Of a stretch of 33,414 nt of DNA, positions 1-9,700 are shown in pieces. Made by a program: the position numbers and the translations under genes. Origin of the DNA: a virus. The notes under the pieces were generated by a model. The model made no database searches and had not been told where the DNA came from. It saw nothing but the letters and a program-made list of their open reading frames with translations. The DNA is taken from the IMG/VR virus record IMGVR_UViG_3300033182_000613, positions 1 to 33,414 of that record; one strand, given 5' to 3'. Position 1 is the stretch's first letter. Each line of letters begins with the position of its first letter.

Positions 1-324
1 ACACTTTTTAAAAACAGAGTAGTAAAACAAGTAGGTGAATTACCAGTTGATATTATTGAAACTGATGCTTCTACTCGATCAACTGTAATTGGGTTAAGTC
101 TAACAAACTTAACAGCCTCTTTTGTTTACGTTGATGTATTAATACAAGATGACACTAGTGTAACAGGTTATTATTTAAAAGATACATTGTTGCCAGCAAA
201 CACTAGTTTGCGTGTAGTAGCAACAGGCGAAAAATTAATTTTAGCACCGTCAAACAAACTACAAGCAAGATCAAGTGTTACTGATAGTGTTGATGTTGTT
301 GCAAGTTACGTGGAGGTTGTATAA
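1..324 (+). CDS. small virion structural protein, C-terminal part (5'-partial)
   Basis: The reading frame is open from base 1 to TAA at 322-324, so the start lies outside the window; 107 residues are visible. The segment is beta-rich with alternating hydrophobic residues and ends in SVDVVASYVEVV. It resembles the small beta-sandwich virion proteins common in T4-like marine phages. It also resembles, in layout, the 109-residue protein at 15227-15556: a 'SLTNLTASFVYVDVLI' strand, then a 'tolerance-to-baseline' loop ending in a GEKLIL turn (GKKLVGY in the other). The stop overlaps the next start by one base (TAATG), so the two genes are probably translationally coupled. Fold similarity and virion role are inferred from context and strand pattern; no catalytic motif is visible. 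Confidence 0.7.
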   Translation, partial: TLFKNRVVKQVGELPVDIIETDASTRSTVIGLSLTNLTASFVYVDVLIQDDTSVTGYYLKDTLLPANTSLRVVATGEKLILAPSNKLQARSSVTDSVDVVASYVEVV

Positions 325-704
325 TGAGTCATTATGTAGGTAATAATCCTCAAGATGTTTTAACAGGAGTTATTAAACGATATTTTTATGGTTTAAGACG
401 CAATGATGACGGAGAACTTTTCTTAATACGTGTGGATCAGTTACAAGGTGGTAACGATCACAGTGTTATTATTAATGACTTAGGAAATGCTGACGAGAAC
501 TATTCAGATTTTGAAGAAGGTATTGATTTTTTAGATGGAATAGATGAAGATCATAATATAATTTACGATAACTTAAGATATCCTCAATTACGATGGGACG
601 GAAGAAGTTTATTATATTATATTGAACCCGGAACAGGACAATTTGTACAAAGAATATCAGAAGGATACAATTATCCAGACGGCATTAGCACTGAAGGATA
701 TTAA
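324..704 (+). CDS. conserved small protein of the virion gene block, function unknown
   Basis: The product has 126 residues, is acidic and rich in Tyr, Asp and Gly. It starts at the ATG that overlaps the previous stop (TAATG). The C-terminal half has the pattern YPQLRWDGRSLLYYIEP followed by GQFVQRISEGYNYPDG, which I recall from small unannotated proteins next to large fibre proteins in marine T4-like phages. No enzyme motif, signal peptide or membrane segment is visible. Its position between two structural genes suggests a baseplate, neck or fibre-attachment part, but that is inference. The next gene's ribosome binding site (AAGGAG, 703-708) overlaps its stop codon. Confidence 0.75.
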   Translation: MSHYVGNNPQDVLTGVIKRYFYGLRRNDDGELFLIRVDQLQGGNDHSVIINDLGNADENYSDFEEGIDFLDGIDEDHNIIYDNLRYPQLRWDGRSLLYYIEPGTGQFVQRISEGYNYPDGISTEGY

Positions 705-716
705 GGAGCAAAATAA

Positions 717-3700
717 ATGGCTGAATTTAAGTTAGACAGATTTAAGTATAATTGGAGAAACAATTGGCAAACTGGTGTCGCATATTCTAGAGATGACATT
801 GTTAAGTTTGGCGGCAAAACATTTGTTTGTCTAATAACACATACAGCTTCAGCAAATTTTTATACAGATAAAGATGCAGTAGTACCAGGTTCTACTCCTC
901 CTATTCCAGCACCTAAATGGGTTGTAATGACAGATGGTGTTGCATTTGCAGGTACGTGGCAATCAGGAGTAATGTACAAAGAAGGTGACATTGTCTATAT
1001 CAACGGTAGTCTTTATAAGTGTACAACTCATGTTCATACATCTTCAACATGGGAAGCAGACGAATCGTCTTGGGAAGTATATGCAAATCACATAGATTTT
1101 ATAGGAAACTGGTCTTCTACTACCGAATACGCTATAGGAGCAATTGTAAAATATAATGGTATTGCGTACAGATGTATTTCAACTCATACTTCAGCAGCAG
1201 CTATTGAAGATAATATAGACGATTGGGAAGTTTATTACGAAGGTATAGAATATCGTAGTGATTGGAGTAATGCTACTTCTTATTTTTTAAATGACTTAGT
1301 TAAATACGGTGGATCACTATATCGTTGCGTAGAAGCACATAATTCATTAGATGAAGAATTTAATTTTAATAAATTTCAACTTGAACTTTCGGGCTATGCA
1401 TTTGAAAATCGTTGGATTCCTACGAAATATTATAAAGCGGGCGATGTAGTAAGAGATGGTGGATATCTCTATTATTCTTTATCTGATAATATAGATTCAA
1501 ATCCATCAAACGATGATAGTACAATTAATTGGATAGTTCTTGCTTACGGATATAATTTTGTTGGTAATTGGAGCCCTAGTAGTTATTATAGAGCAGGCGA
1601 TGTAGTACTAAGAGGTGGCAATTTATACCTATGTAAAATGCCTATTGGTGCAGGCGATAATGATGGATCCACAAGAGATTACGAAGATGGAATAACATGG
1701 GAACTATTAGTTGAAGGCCAAACTTGGTCTAAGAACCATTCAATGATTGAATATCAGGTACGAGTAGAAGGACCTAGCGAAAATGAAATAGGTAATTCGT
1801 ATGTGTTCGATTACATGGGATTAAAACCAGCACTAGAAATGCATGAAGGCAATTTGTATGTTTTTGTTCAAGATGATTTAACTAACGTCTATTATCCAAA
1901 CGATCCGTATGCAGAGGTTCCGATTATTAATTCGCATCCTCTTAATTTTTCAAATAATACACTAAATGGGTTATTAACAGACGGTGGTTTAGCGTATACA
2001 ACTGATGTAACGTATTATTTAGATAATCAAATTGTAACATTCTCTGAATACAACGATAGCAATACATTTGCTGCGGCTACCTATCGTAGAGTTGAAATTT
2101 ATGTAACAAAAGATACACCTAACACACTTTACTATTGGTGTTATAATCATGAAAATATGGGTAGCAGTGTTACAGTTACTCATGATTTTGCAACAGGGTC
2201 TTGGAAAGAAGGTAGAGAATATCTATTAAACGAAGTTGTATATTTTGGTGGTAGTGCGTACAAGTGTAATTACCAACATATATCAGATGACCAAAATTTC
2301 CCTGGCGATAACGGTAGTGGCTACACATACTGGGATATACTTATACAAGGTGAGCCAGCTGGCCTGCTTTATAAAGGCGATTTGTTAACATATAATCTAA
2401 GTAGAGGATTACAGGGCGACGAAAGTACAATTGATATAACAAACTTACCTATAGGAGAAGAAAGACAACTTCTTTCTGTAACAGGTAATGATACAGCATT
2501 CTGGAGAGATTATGTTAACGATGCAGAAGTGATTTATGTAAGTACACAAGGATCTGACGAAGACGGATACGGAACAACTAAACATCGCCCATTTAAGTCA
2601 GTGCGCTATGCTGCTGAATATGTAGAAGATAACTTTTCACCATTGACTCCAGTAAAAATTAGTATTTCAACTGGACGTTACGAAGAAATTGGTCCAATAA
2701 GTGTTCCTGCAGGTACAGTAGTTATGGGCGACGAATTACGTTCAACTACTATTGTTGCTACTAACGGATTAGCTGATTATGCTAACGATTATTTTTACAT
2801 GACAATGTATTTTGATCGTTTAACACAGATATTATACGATATTTTAAATAACAATAAAATAATTCCACAGCCAGGCAACGATGAAACACAAGTTACTAGC
2901 TTGCCAGCAGCCGGCACAGGCATTGCTACTATTGTTAATTCTTTAAAAGATGATTTTATTCAATACTGCAACTTTAGAATTAATAGCACAGGCACAGATG
3001 CAACTGTAACATCTACTAATACTATGACTACTGAATACGGTAGAATTTATGGTGCAAATGTATTACATGCAAATAGAAACTTTATTTCTAATGAATTAGC
3101 ACTTTATATACAGCAACAATATCCTGATTATACTTTTAATACAACAAGGATGCGACACGACATAAGGGCGTTTATTAGAGGTGCAGTTTACGATTTAAAA
3201 TATCCTGGAAATTACAAAACAGTACTTGCAGCAAGAAGATATGTTAATGCTATTCTTGGATCACAGTCTGACGACTTATTTTACATGAGAGATGTTACCG
3301 GTTTAAGAAATTGTACTCTTGGAGGGTTATACGGAACTCTTAACCCTCCAGGTGTATTTGAATTGTATCAAAGACCTACAGGCGGTGCCTTTACATCACT
3401 TGATCCAGGTTGGGGACCAAACGACGAGCGTGTATGGATTATGAATCGTTCTCCGTATATGCAAGGAGTAACTAATATAGGTACTGGATGTACCGGAGCA
3501 AAAGTAGACGGATCTTTACATAATGGCGGGTTAAAGTCTTTTGTAACTAATGATTATACACAAGTCTTATCTGATGGTATAGGTTTTTGGACATTAAACA
3601 ATGCTAGAGCAGAACTTGTGTCTATGTTTACATATTACTGTTCTGTAGGATATCTTGCAGAGTCAGGCGGAGTTATTCGTGCAACAAACGGTAATAACTC

Positions 3701-6668
3701 TTACGGACTATACGGTTCGATAGCAGATGGCATTGATAGTACTGAAGTGCCAGTAGAAGTAAATGTAGATAACAGAACCACACAGGCTGTAGTTAATAAC
3801 GTGTTTGCCGGTGAGTTTACTGATCAAATATTTAATTTTGAATATGCACACTGCGGTGAAAATTATACATCTGCTAGTGCATCAATCATTGGTTCAGGTA
3901 TCAACGCAAACGTTGAATTTAGAGACTTTAGAGATGGTGCCTTATTTCAGGCAAGATTATATCCTAGTGACGGTTCATCAGGACTAGGCGGAGCTGGTTA
4001 TACAACAGAACAGAACAATGCGCAAACAGGTGGCACTACATCAATAACACTTGCTGTAGCAGAAGACATTACAGTTCCAGAAATAGAAGGTCAACGTTTA
4101 ATAATTGTTAGTGGTGACGGTACAGGGCAGTACGGTATTGTAGCTTCGTATAGTAATGCAACTAAAATTGCTACTATGGTTAAAGAAAGTGATGGTACAT
4201 TAGGATGGGATCATGTTATTCCAGGATATCCTATAGCACCATTGCTTACATCAAATACACAATATCGTATAGAACCGGTTATTACTGTAGATCATCCCGG
4301 ATTTACTTCAGAGTCATTTGACTTATCGGGGTCCAACACAATAGCAGACGCAACATTTGGAGATACTACACTAACATTTTCTAACGTGGTAACACAGTTA
4401 GGAACAGGCAATGTTGAAACCCAAGACGGTCTTGCGCCAGCCCCTGCGCAATTTACTGTAGTTAAAAACGGTAAATTCTACAGTTTAACTCTTACTGATA
4501 CTGGTGCAGGATATGCAATTGGCGATGAACTGACTATTTCAGGAGATGATGTAGGCGGAGTTAGCCCAACAAATGACATCTTAATTAGAGTTAAGTCTAT
4601 TACTGACGATAGCGTAAACGGTATTGTTGATTATTACTTTGAAGGTATTGGTTCTCCGGGAAGATTTGTTGTCCTTACAAATCCAAACACACTATTTTAT
4701 AGCGACGATGCAGAAACATGGGATACTACAACAATGCCTGCATCCGGAAATTGGAGGAAAGTTATTTCAGGCAATAACAGATTTATTGCTTTGAGATCTG
4801 CATCTGCTGTTGCAGGTTTTTCTAATAACGGTATATCTTGGACTACGTCGTCATTACCATCAACAGAAAACTGGATTGACGCAGTTTGGGGCAGCGGTAA
4901 GTTTGTTGCAGTGGCAGAAGATTCTAATACTGTTGCATACAGCACAACAGGAGAAACTTGGAGTAGTGCTACAATACCAAATGCACCATCTGGTGATAGC
5001 ACTTCGTCGCAATGGGTAGGTGTAGCATATGGAGATGGAAAATATGTAATAATTTCAGGTAGTGACCGAGCTGTAGCTACTTCAAGTAATGGTATTACAT
5101 GGACTAGAACTGAAAATGCACTTCCAGTAGGAATTTTTGATTGGGTAGATGTAGTATTTGGTAATAACAGATTCATTGCTATGACAGAAAGTGGTGATGT
5201 ATATTCTAGTTTTAACGGTACAACTTGGACAAATACGTCAAATATGCCCACGCAAGACGGTTCTACTGTAATGAAATGGAACAGAATTAAGTACAGTCAA
5301 GGAGTATTCTTTGCAGTATGTGACACTGGTGGTGCAGTAGTTGGTGCTGACGTAACTACAGGTCCGACTACATTCTGTGCAACATCAGAAGATGGTATTT
5401 TATGGGCAGGAAGAGAATTAAGCTCACAATCTACTTGGGCAACAGTAGCAACTGGTACAGTTGGTAGTACTCCGTTGTGGGTTGCAGTAGGTTCCGGCAG
5501 CGGAACAGGAGCAGTAGCAAAAGTACGTACAGGGTGTCGAGCAAAGTTAAGATCCAATGTATCATCTTCAGGTAGATTTAATTTAATTGAAATATGGGAT
5601 CCAGGTTCTGGTTACGACGCAGATAACCCACCTACTATATCATTAATTGACAATTCTGCTACTACAGAGGCAGCAGCAATTGCTAGAATAGGTAATGGTG
5701 TGTTGGCACAACCTGACTTTATTAATAGAGGTACTGGATATAGAACTTCTAGCACAATAGTTACAATAACAGGCGACGGTTATGCAGATATTATTCCTGA
5801 CAGCGATTACGTAACATTATCAGGAATAGAAACCGTACCTGGTCCGGGAGCACAATTACTGTTTGAAACTCTCCTTGATGAGGAAACTCCTGTTGTTGAT
5901 GATTTAAGAATCTATACAGCAGTAACTATTGAAGACTTAGGCGACGACGGAACCGGTACAGGACTAAGAAAAGTTAAATGTCGTGTATCACCAAAGTTAG
6001 AAACTATAGATAACTTAGAGCACGGTACATTAACTTATATACGTGAAAGGTATTCGCAATGCCGTATTTCGGGACACGACTTCTTAGACGTTGGTACGGG
6101 TAATTTTGAAGAAACAAATTATCCAGAAATATACGCAGGCGGCAACTACTTTGTTGCTGCTCCTGAAAACGAAGTATTAGAACAAAACGGTGGTCGTGTA
6201 TTCTACACAAGTACTGACCAAGATGGTAACTTTAGAACAGGTGAATTGTTTAGTGTACAACAAGCAACTGGTATAGTTACTATTAGTGCTCAGTTCTTTG
6301 ACTTAGACGGGTTAAGTGAACTAGCATTAGGTGGTGTAAGACTTGGTGGTTCAGGTGCTGTTATTAGAGAATTCTCAACAGACCCTTACTTTTCAGAAGA
6401 TAGTAACAATGTTGTACCTACACAACGAGCTATTGCAACCTTCCTTGCAAATAGATTAAGTGTAGGCGGTTCAGACCTTGAAACAAACGAGTTGATTGCT
6501 GGTAGAGTTAGAGTTGGCGGTCCAGACAATGTAATTACAACAACTATAGACATTGGTATTCAGTTTGTTTCTCCGGCGGTATTTGAAGGCGCAGAAACTG
6601 GAATTACAGGTCATTGGGTAGCACAAATGATGTTGCATAGAAATCCATTTGATGATTCTATGCAATAA
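717..6668 (+). CDS. giant virion protein 1 (1983 aa): CBM-like repeats, cupredoxin-like domain, beta-helix, beta-propeller
   Basis: This is a probable tail-fibre or baseplate-attached structural protein. Residues 1-340 hold six repeats of about 45 residues with the pattern W-x5-Y-x2-GD-x-V-x3-G-x2-Y-x-C, like CBM5/12 (chitin-binding-type) folds; a seventh copy follows at about 492-540. Between them, residues 380-490 form a cupredoxin-like domain with H407 and C475-x2-H478-x2-M481. A pectate-lyase-like beta-helix begins near 605 (VIYVSTQGSDEDG), and the block with SLDPGWGPNDERVWI lies near 895. Residues 1310-1600 repeat 'GKFVAV...YSTTGETW' strands, as in BNR/Asp-box-like propellers. The C-terminus (from about 1782, GHDFLDVGTG) is shared with the next gene. 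AAGGAG at 703-708 supports the start. Receptor or glycan binding is inference. Confidence 0.85.
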   Translation: MAEFKLDRFKYNWRNNWQTGVAYSRDDIVKFGGKTFVCLITHTASANFYTDKDAVVPGSTPPIPAPKWVVMTDGVAFAGTWQSGVMYKEGDIVYINGSLYKCTTHVHTSSTWEADESSWEVYANHIDFIGNWSSTTEYAIGAIVKYNGIAYRCISTHTSAAAIEDNIDDWEVYYEGIEYRSDWSNATSYFLNDLVKYGGSLYRCVEAHNSLDEEFNFNKFQLELSGYAFENRWIPTKYYKAGDVVRDGGYLYYSLSDNIDSNPSNDDSTINWIVLAYGYNFVGNWSPSSYYRAGDVVLRGGNLYLCKMPIGAGDNDGSTRDYEDGITWELLVEGQTWSKNHSMIEYQVRVEGPSENEIGNSYVFDYMGLKPALEMHEGNLYVFVQDDLTNVYYPNDPYAEVPIINSHPLNFSNNTLNGLLTDGGLAYTTDVTYYLDNQIVTFSEYNDSNTFAAATYRRVEIYVTKDTPNTLYYWCYNHENMGSSVTVTHDFATGSWKEGREYLLNEVVYFGGSAYKCNYQHISDDQNFPGDNGSGYTYWDILIQGEPAGLLYKGDLLTYNLSRGLQGDESTIDITNLPIGEERQLLSVTGNDTAFWRDYVNDAEVIYVSTQGSDEDGYGTTKHRPFKSVRYAAEYVEDNFSPLTPVKISISTGRYEEIGPISVPAGTVVMGDELRSTTIVATNGLADYANDYFYMTMYFDRLTQILYDILNNNKIIPQPGNDETQVTSLPAAGTGIATIVNSLKDDFIQYCNFRINSTGTDATVTSTNTMTTEYGRIYGANVLHANRNFISNELALYIQQQYPDYTFNTTRMRHDIRAFIRGAVYDLKYPGNYKTVLAARRYVNAILGSQSDDLFYMRDVTGLRNCTLGGLYGTLNPPGVFELYQRPTGGAFTSLDPGWGPNDERVWIMNRSPYMQGVTNIGTGCTGAKVDGSLHNGGLKSFVTNDYTQVLSDGIGFWTLNNARAELVSMFTYYCSVGYLAESGGVIRATNGNNSYGLYGSIADGIDSTEVPVEVNVDNRTTQAVVNNVFAGEFTDQIFNFEYAHCGENYTSASASIIGSGINANVEFRDFRDGALFQARLYPSDGSSGLGGAGYTTEQNNAQTGGTTSITLAVAEDITVPEIEGQRLIIVSGDGTGQYGIVASYSNATKIATMVKESDGTLGWDHVIPGYPIAPLLTSNTQYRIEPVITVDHPGFTSESFDLSGSNTIADATFGDTTLTFSNVVTQLGTGNVETQDGLAPAPAQFTVVKNGKFYSLTLTDTGAGYAIGDELTISGDDVGGVSPTNDILIRVKSITDDSVNGIVDYYFEGIGSPGRFVVLTNPNTLFYSDDAETWDTTTMPASGNWRKVISGNNRFIALRSASAVAGFSNNGISWTTSSLPSTENWIDAVWGSGKFVAVAEDSNTVAYSTTGETWSSATIPNAPSGDSTSSQWVGVAYGDGKYVIISGSDRAVATSSNGITWTRTENALPVGIFDWVDVVFGNNRFIAMTESGDVYSSFNGTTWTNTSNMPTQDGSTVMKWNRIKYSQGVFFAVCDTGGAVVGADVTTGPTTFCATSEDGILWAGRELSSQSTWATVATGTVGSTPLWVAVGSGSGTGAVAKVRTGCRAKLRSNVSSSGRFNLIEIWDPGSGYDADNPPTISLIDNSATTEAAAIARIGNGVLAQPDFINRGTGYRTSSTIVTITGDGYADIIPDSDYVTLSGIETVPGPGAQLLFETLLDEETPVVDDLRIYTAVTIEDLGDDGTGTGLRKVKCRVSPKLETIDNLEHGTLTYIRERYSQCRISGHDFLDVGTGNFEETNYPEIYAGGNYFVAAPENEVLEQNGGRVFYTSTDQDGNFRTGELFSVQQATGIVTISAQFFDLDGLSELALGGVRLGGSGAVIREFSTDPYFSEDSNNVVPTQRAIATFLANRLSVGGSDLETNELIAGRVRVGGPDNVITTTIDIGIQFVSPAVFEGAETGITGHWVAQMMLHRNPFDDSMQ
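735..1720 (+). repeat. six tandem W/Y-rich repeats encoding CBM5/12-like modules (giant protein 1)
   Basis: Six protein repeats of about 45 residues each start with an aromatic residue and W (NNW, GTW, GNW, SDW, NRW, GNW). They continue with Y, then (G/D)D-x-V, GG and Y-x-C-x3-H. A seventh copy lies at about 2195-2350, after the cupredoxin-like domain. DNA identity between copies is low, so these are old repeats. Confidence 0.75.
3392..3441 (+). repeat. 50-bp exact direct repeat, copy 1 (inside giant protein 1)
   Basis: These 50 bases are identical to 12049-12098 in the next gene and encode TSLDPGWGPNDERVWI plus flanking codon parts. The flanking sequence in the two genes is clearly diverged, so the exact match, third codon positions included, stands out. 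Confidence 0.9.
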
Positions 6669-6686
6669 GGTATAAAAATAAAGATT

Positions 6687-6694
6687 GATAAATA
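6687..6694 (+). promoter_or_regulatory. T4-type late promoter-like octamer GATAAATA
   Basis: GATAAATA matches the T4 late consensus TATAAATA in 7 of 8 positions. It lies 21 bases before the start of giant protein 2, in one of the few real gaps between genes (6669-6715). The octamer could arise by chance in AT-rich DNA; its place directly before a virion gene is the main support. A GGAG ribosome binding site follows at 6704-6707. Confidence 0.4.
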
Positions 6695-6715
6695 TAGTAT
6701 CGCGGAGTAAATTAA

Positions 6716-9700
6716 ATGGCTGAATTTAAACTAGGTAGAATTAGATTTGTATGGAAGAACAATTGGTCTTCTGGTACAACATATTATCAAGACGATGTTA
6801 TAGCATATGGTGGCAAAATTTATATTTGTGTTATAGGCCATACTGCTGATGTAGACTTCTTTAATGATCTTGATATTAATCCTCCTAAATGGAATTTAAT
6901 GAGTGACGGATTCCAATGGAAAGGGTCGTGGCAAACAGGTACCGCCTATATTTACAATGACATAGTAGAATATGGCGGAAGATTATACATATGTAACACC
7001 GTCCATACATCAGCAAGCGATTCGTCAGACGGATTAGAAGTAGATCAAGCAAAATGGACAATCTTTGCAGAAGGGTTAGATTGGAAAGGAGATTGGACTA
7101 CCGATACAAGATATATTGTTAACGATTTTGTAAAGTACGGCGGCCAAACTTTTGTTTGTATTACTCCACACACCTCTGCTAGTACTGTTGCAGATGGGTT
7201 AGAAGCTGATAGCTCGTATTGGCAATTGTTTAATGCTGGTACAGAATATAAATCTACTTGGACAGAATCTACACGTTACAAAGTTAATGATGTAGTTCGT
7301 TATGGAGCAGTTCTTTGGATTTGTACAACTGGTCATACATCTACAAATATATTTGCAAATGATGTAGCAAACTGGGAACAATATGTAGGCGGGTTCCAAT
7401 TTGAAGCAGAATGGGATCCGTATGCAACTTATCAGCCAGGCGATGTTGTGCGCTACGGTGGAAATCAATTTATTGCAAAAACTAACCACACAGAAAAAAA
7501 TCCGTCTGTTGAGTTAAACGATTGGGATTTATTCTTAGAAGGAATAAATTATAAGGGTATTTGGGCAGATGATTCTGCTAATCAAGATTACAGAGTTGGC
7601 GATGTTGTAACGCACGGTGCGTATACTTATATTTGTATAGCAGATAACAATAACCAAGAACCGCCTAATACAACGTATTGGCAACAATTAACAGCAGGCC
7701 TCCAATGGAGAGGAGAATGGTTAGACGACCAGCAATATTACTTAGGTGACATTGTACGTTATAGCAATAACACCTATGTTTGTATATTAGGCCACTGGTC
7801 AGAAGGCGACGACTTTTCAACTATACAAACACAACCAGGCGGTGGCGGCAATGAAAATTCTCGCCCAGATTTAGATGTTACCGGTACATACTGGAACGTT
7901 ATTTCTTCAGGCTCTGAAGCAAGTGTATTAACTACTAAAGGTGACTTAGTATACTACAACGGATCTGGCCCTGTAAGATTGCCAATTGGTGCAAATGGAC
8001 AAGTTTTAACTGTAAGTGCAGATAGCATTCCTGAATGGGCATACTTAGGCGATGCTGACGATGTATATTATGTTGCAGAACACGGCGTTGATAGTCCAGC
8101 ACCAGACTATGGCCGCACTATTGATCGTCCCTGGAGAAGTATTCGCTATGCAACAGAACAAGTAGAGTACGGTACTAAAAATCCTTTTGCAAGAGAGCTA
8201 CTTGAACTTAATAGAATTTTCATTCAAAGAGAAACGACAGAATGGATTGAATGGCAAATTGCTAATGCTGGAGTTGGTAGTATATGGGAAAACTTTACAT
8301 ATGACTCTGTTATATGTGAAAGAGATACCGGCTTTATTGTAGATGCACTTGTTTGGGATATTACACACGGTGGTAATGTACGTTCAAGAGAAGCAGCATT
8401 GTCATATTTTGAAGCATCAGCTTCAGTTACACTTAATAGCCAAGCTGAACAAGATGTCGCTGCGTTTAATTATATGTTAACACTTGTTGAAAATGTGTTA
8501 AATCAAGAAGCACCTGCTGTAAACTACCAAACTACTAATGGTGATAATTCAACTGCAACAGTTGACCAATATTTTAATACTTTAATTACGGCTGAGTCAG
8601 GCGTATATACAACTATTACTGGGTTAGTTGGAATTATTACTGATGCAATCACTGCAGGTGTAACAACTGATATTCCTGAAAGAGTAATTAAAAATACTTT
8701 AATTAAAGTTTCTACTGGCAAATATTACGAAGTATTACCTATTAACGTACCAGCAGAATGCTGTATACTTGGTGACGAACTACGTTCTACGCAAGTATTT
8801 CCAAGAAAGAGCTCTAATGGACTCTTAACACCTAGAGAAGATGTACAATACAGTATTAAATCTGTAGAAAGAATAGAAGAAATTATTGGCGATATTGTAA
8901 CAGGTGTTACAGTTACACCTTCAACAGGAAATACATTAACACAAGATACATCATGGCCGGTTGCAGAGTCTGAAGAAGTTATTGCTGTAGAACAATTAGC
9001 AAGAACTTTAAGAAGAAATATTGATCATGCAATTGGCGATAAAAATGAATGGACATATCCTCTAGCTGGCGAGTTAACTGATCCATATTACGGGTATGCT
9101 AGAGACTTAATTTTAGCAAACAAAGAATTTTTAAAAGCAGAAATCATTGGATATCTAGCAGACCAATATGGAGATTTAAAATATAGTAGGACTTCTTGTT
9201 CACGAGATGTGGGTCTAATATTAGATGCAATTGCATATGATTTAACATACGGTGGAAATTGGCAATCTGTTAATGCAGGTCTTGCATACTACGCAGGAGC
9301 AAGTGGAAGTTTTGTTATTGACAGCACAGAAAAGACTGCTACACTTGCAGCATACGAATATCTAAAAGGATTAGTTGAAACTGTAGGTCAAAACTTAACT
9401 GTTACACCTGTGCTAAACAGTGAAGGTATTACACAAGTTAGTGGTACAGCAGGAAGCTCAACAGCAACTGATGATGCTAAAGCATTACTTGATAATATTA
9501 AGTCAATTATTACTTCAGGCACAAGTGCAGTTAGTATTACTTACCCAAGTATTACAGGAGCATCTGTTAATTTACAAACAGATTCAGGATTATTAAATTC
9601 TGCAAAAGCAGATGTACAAACGGCGGTAATTGATTTTATTAATACTAACTTTGGTTCATTTACCTATGATGCTGCTACTTGTCGTAGAGATGCAGGGCTA

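Noticed and set aside
1850-2190. Possible plastocyanin (petE) metabolic gene
   Set aside because: The copper-site-like domain is inside a continuous 1983-codon frame, with fibre modules on both sides and no signal peptide, so it is a domain of a virion protein.
4697-5251. 184-codon minus-strand reading frame inside giant protein 1
   Set aside because: It is antisense to the beta-propeller coding region, whose repeat and domain structure are clear; the frame reflects codon bias on the other strand. The same holds for the other opposite-strand and out-of-frame ORFs within the giant, fibre and cargo genes.
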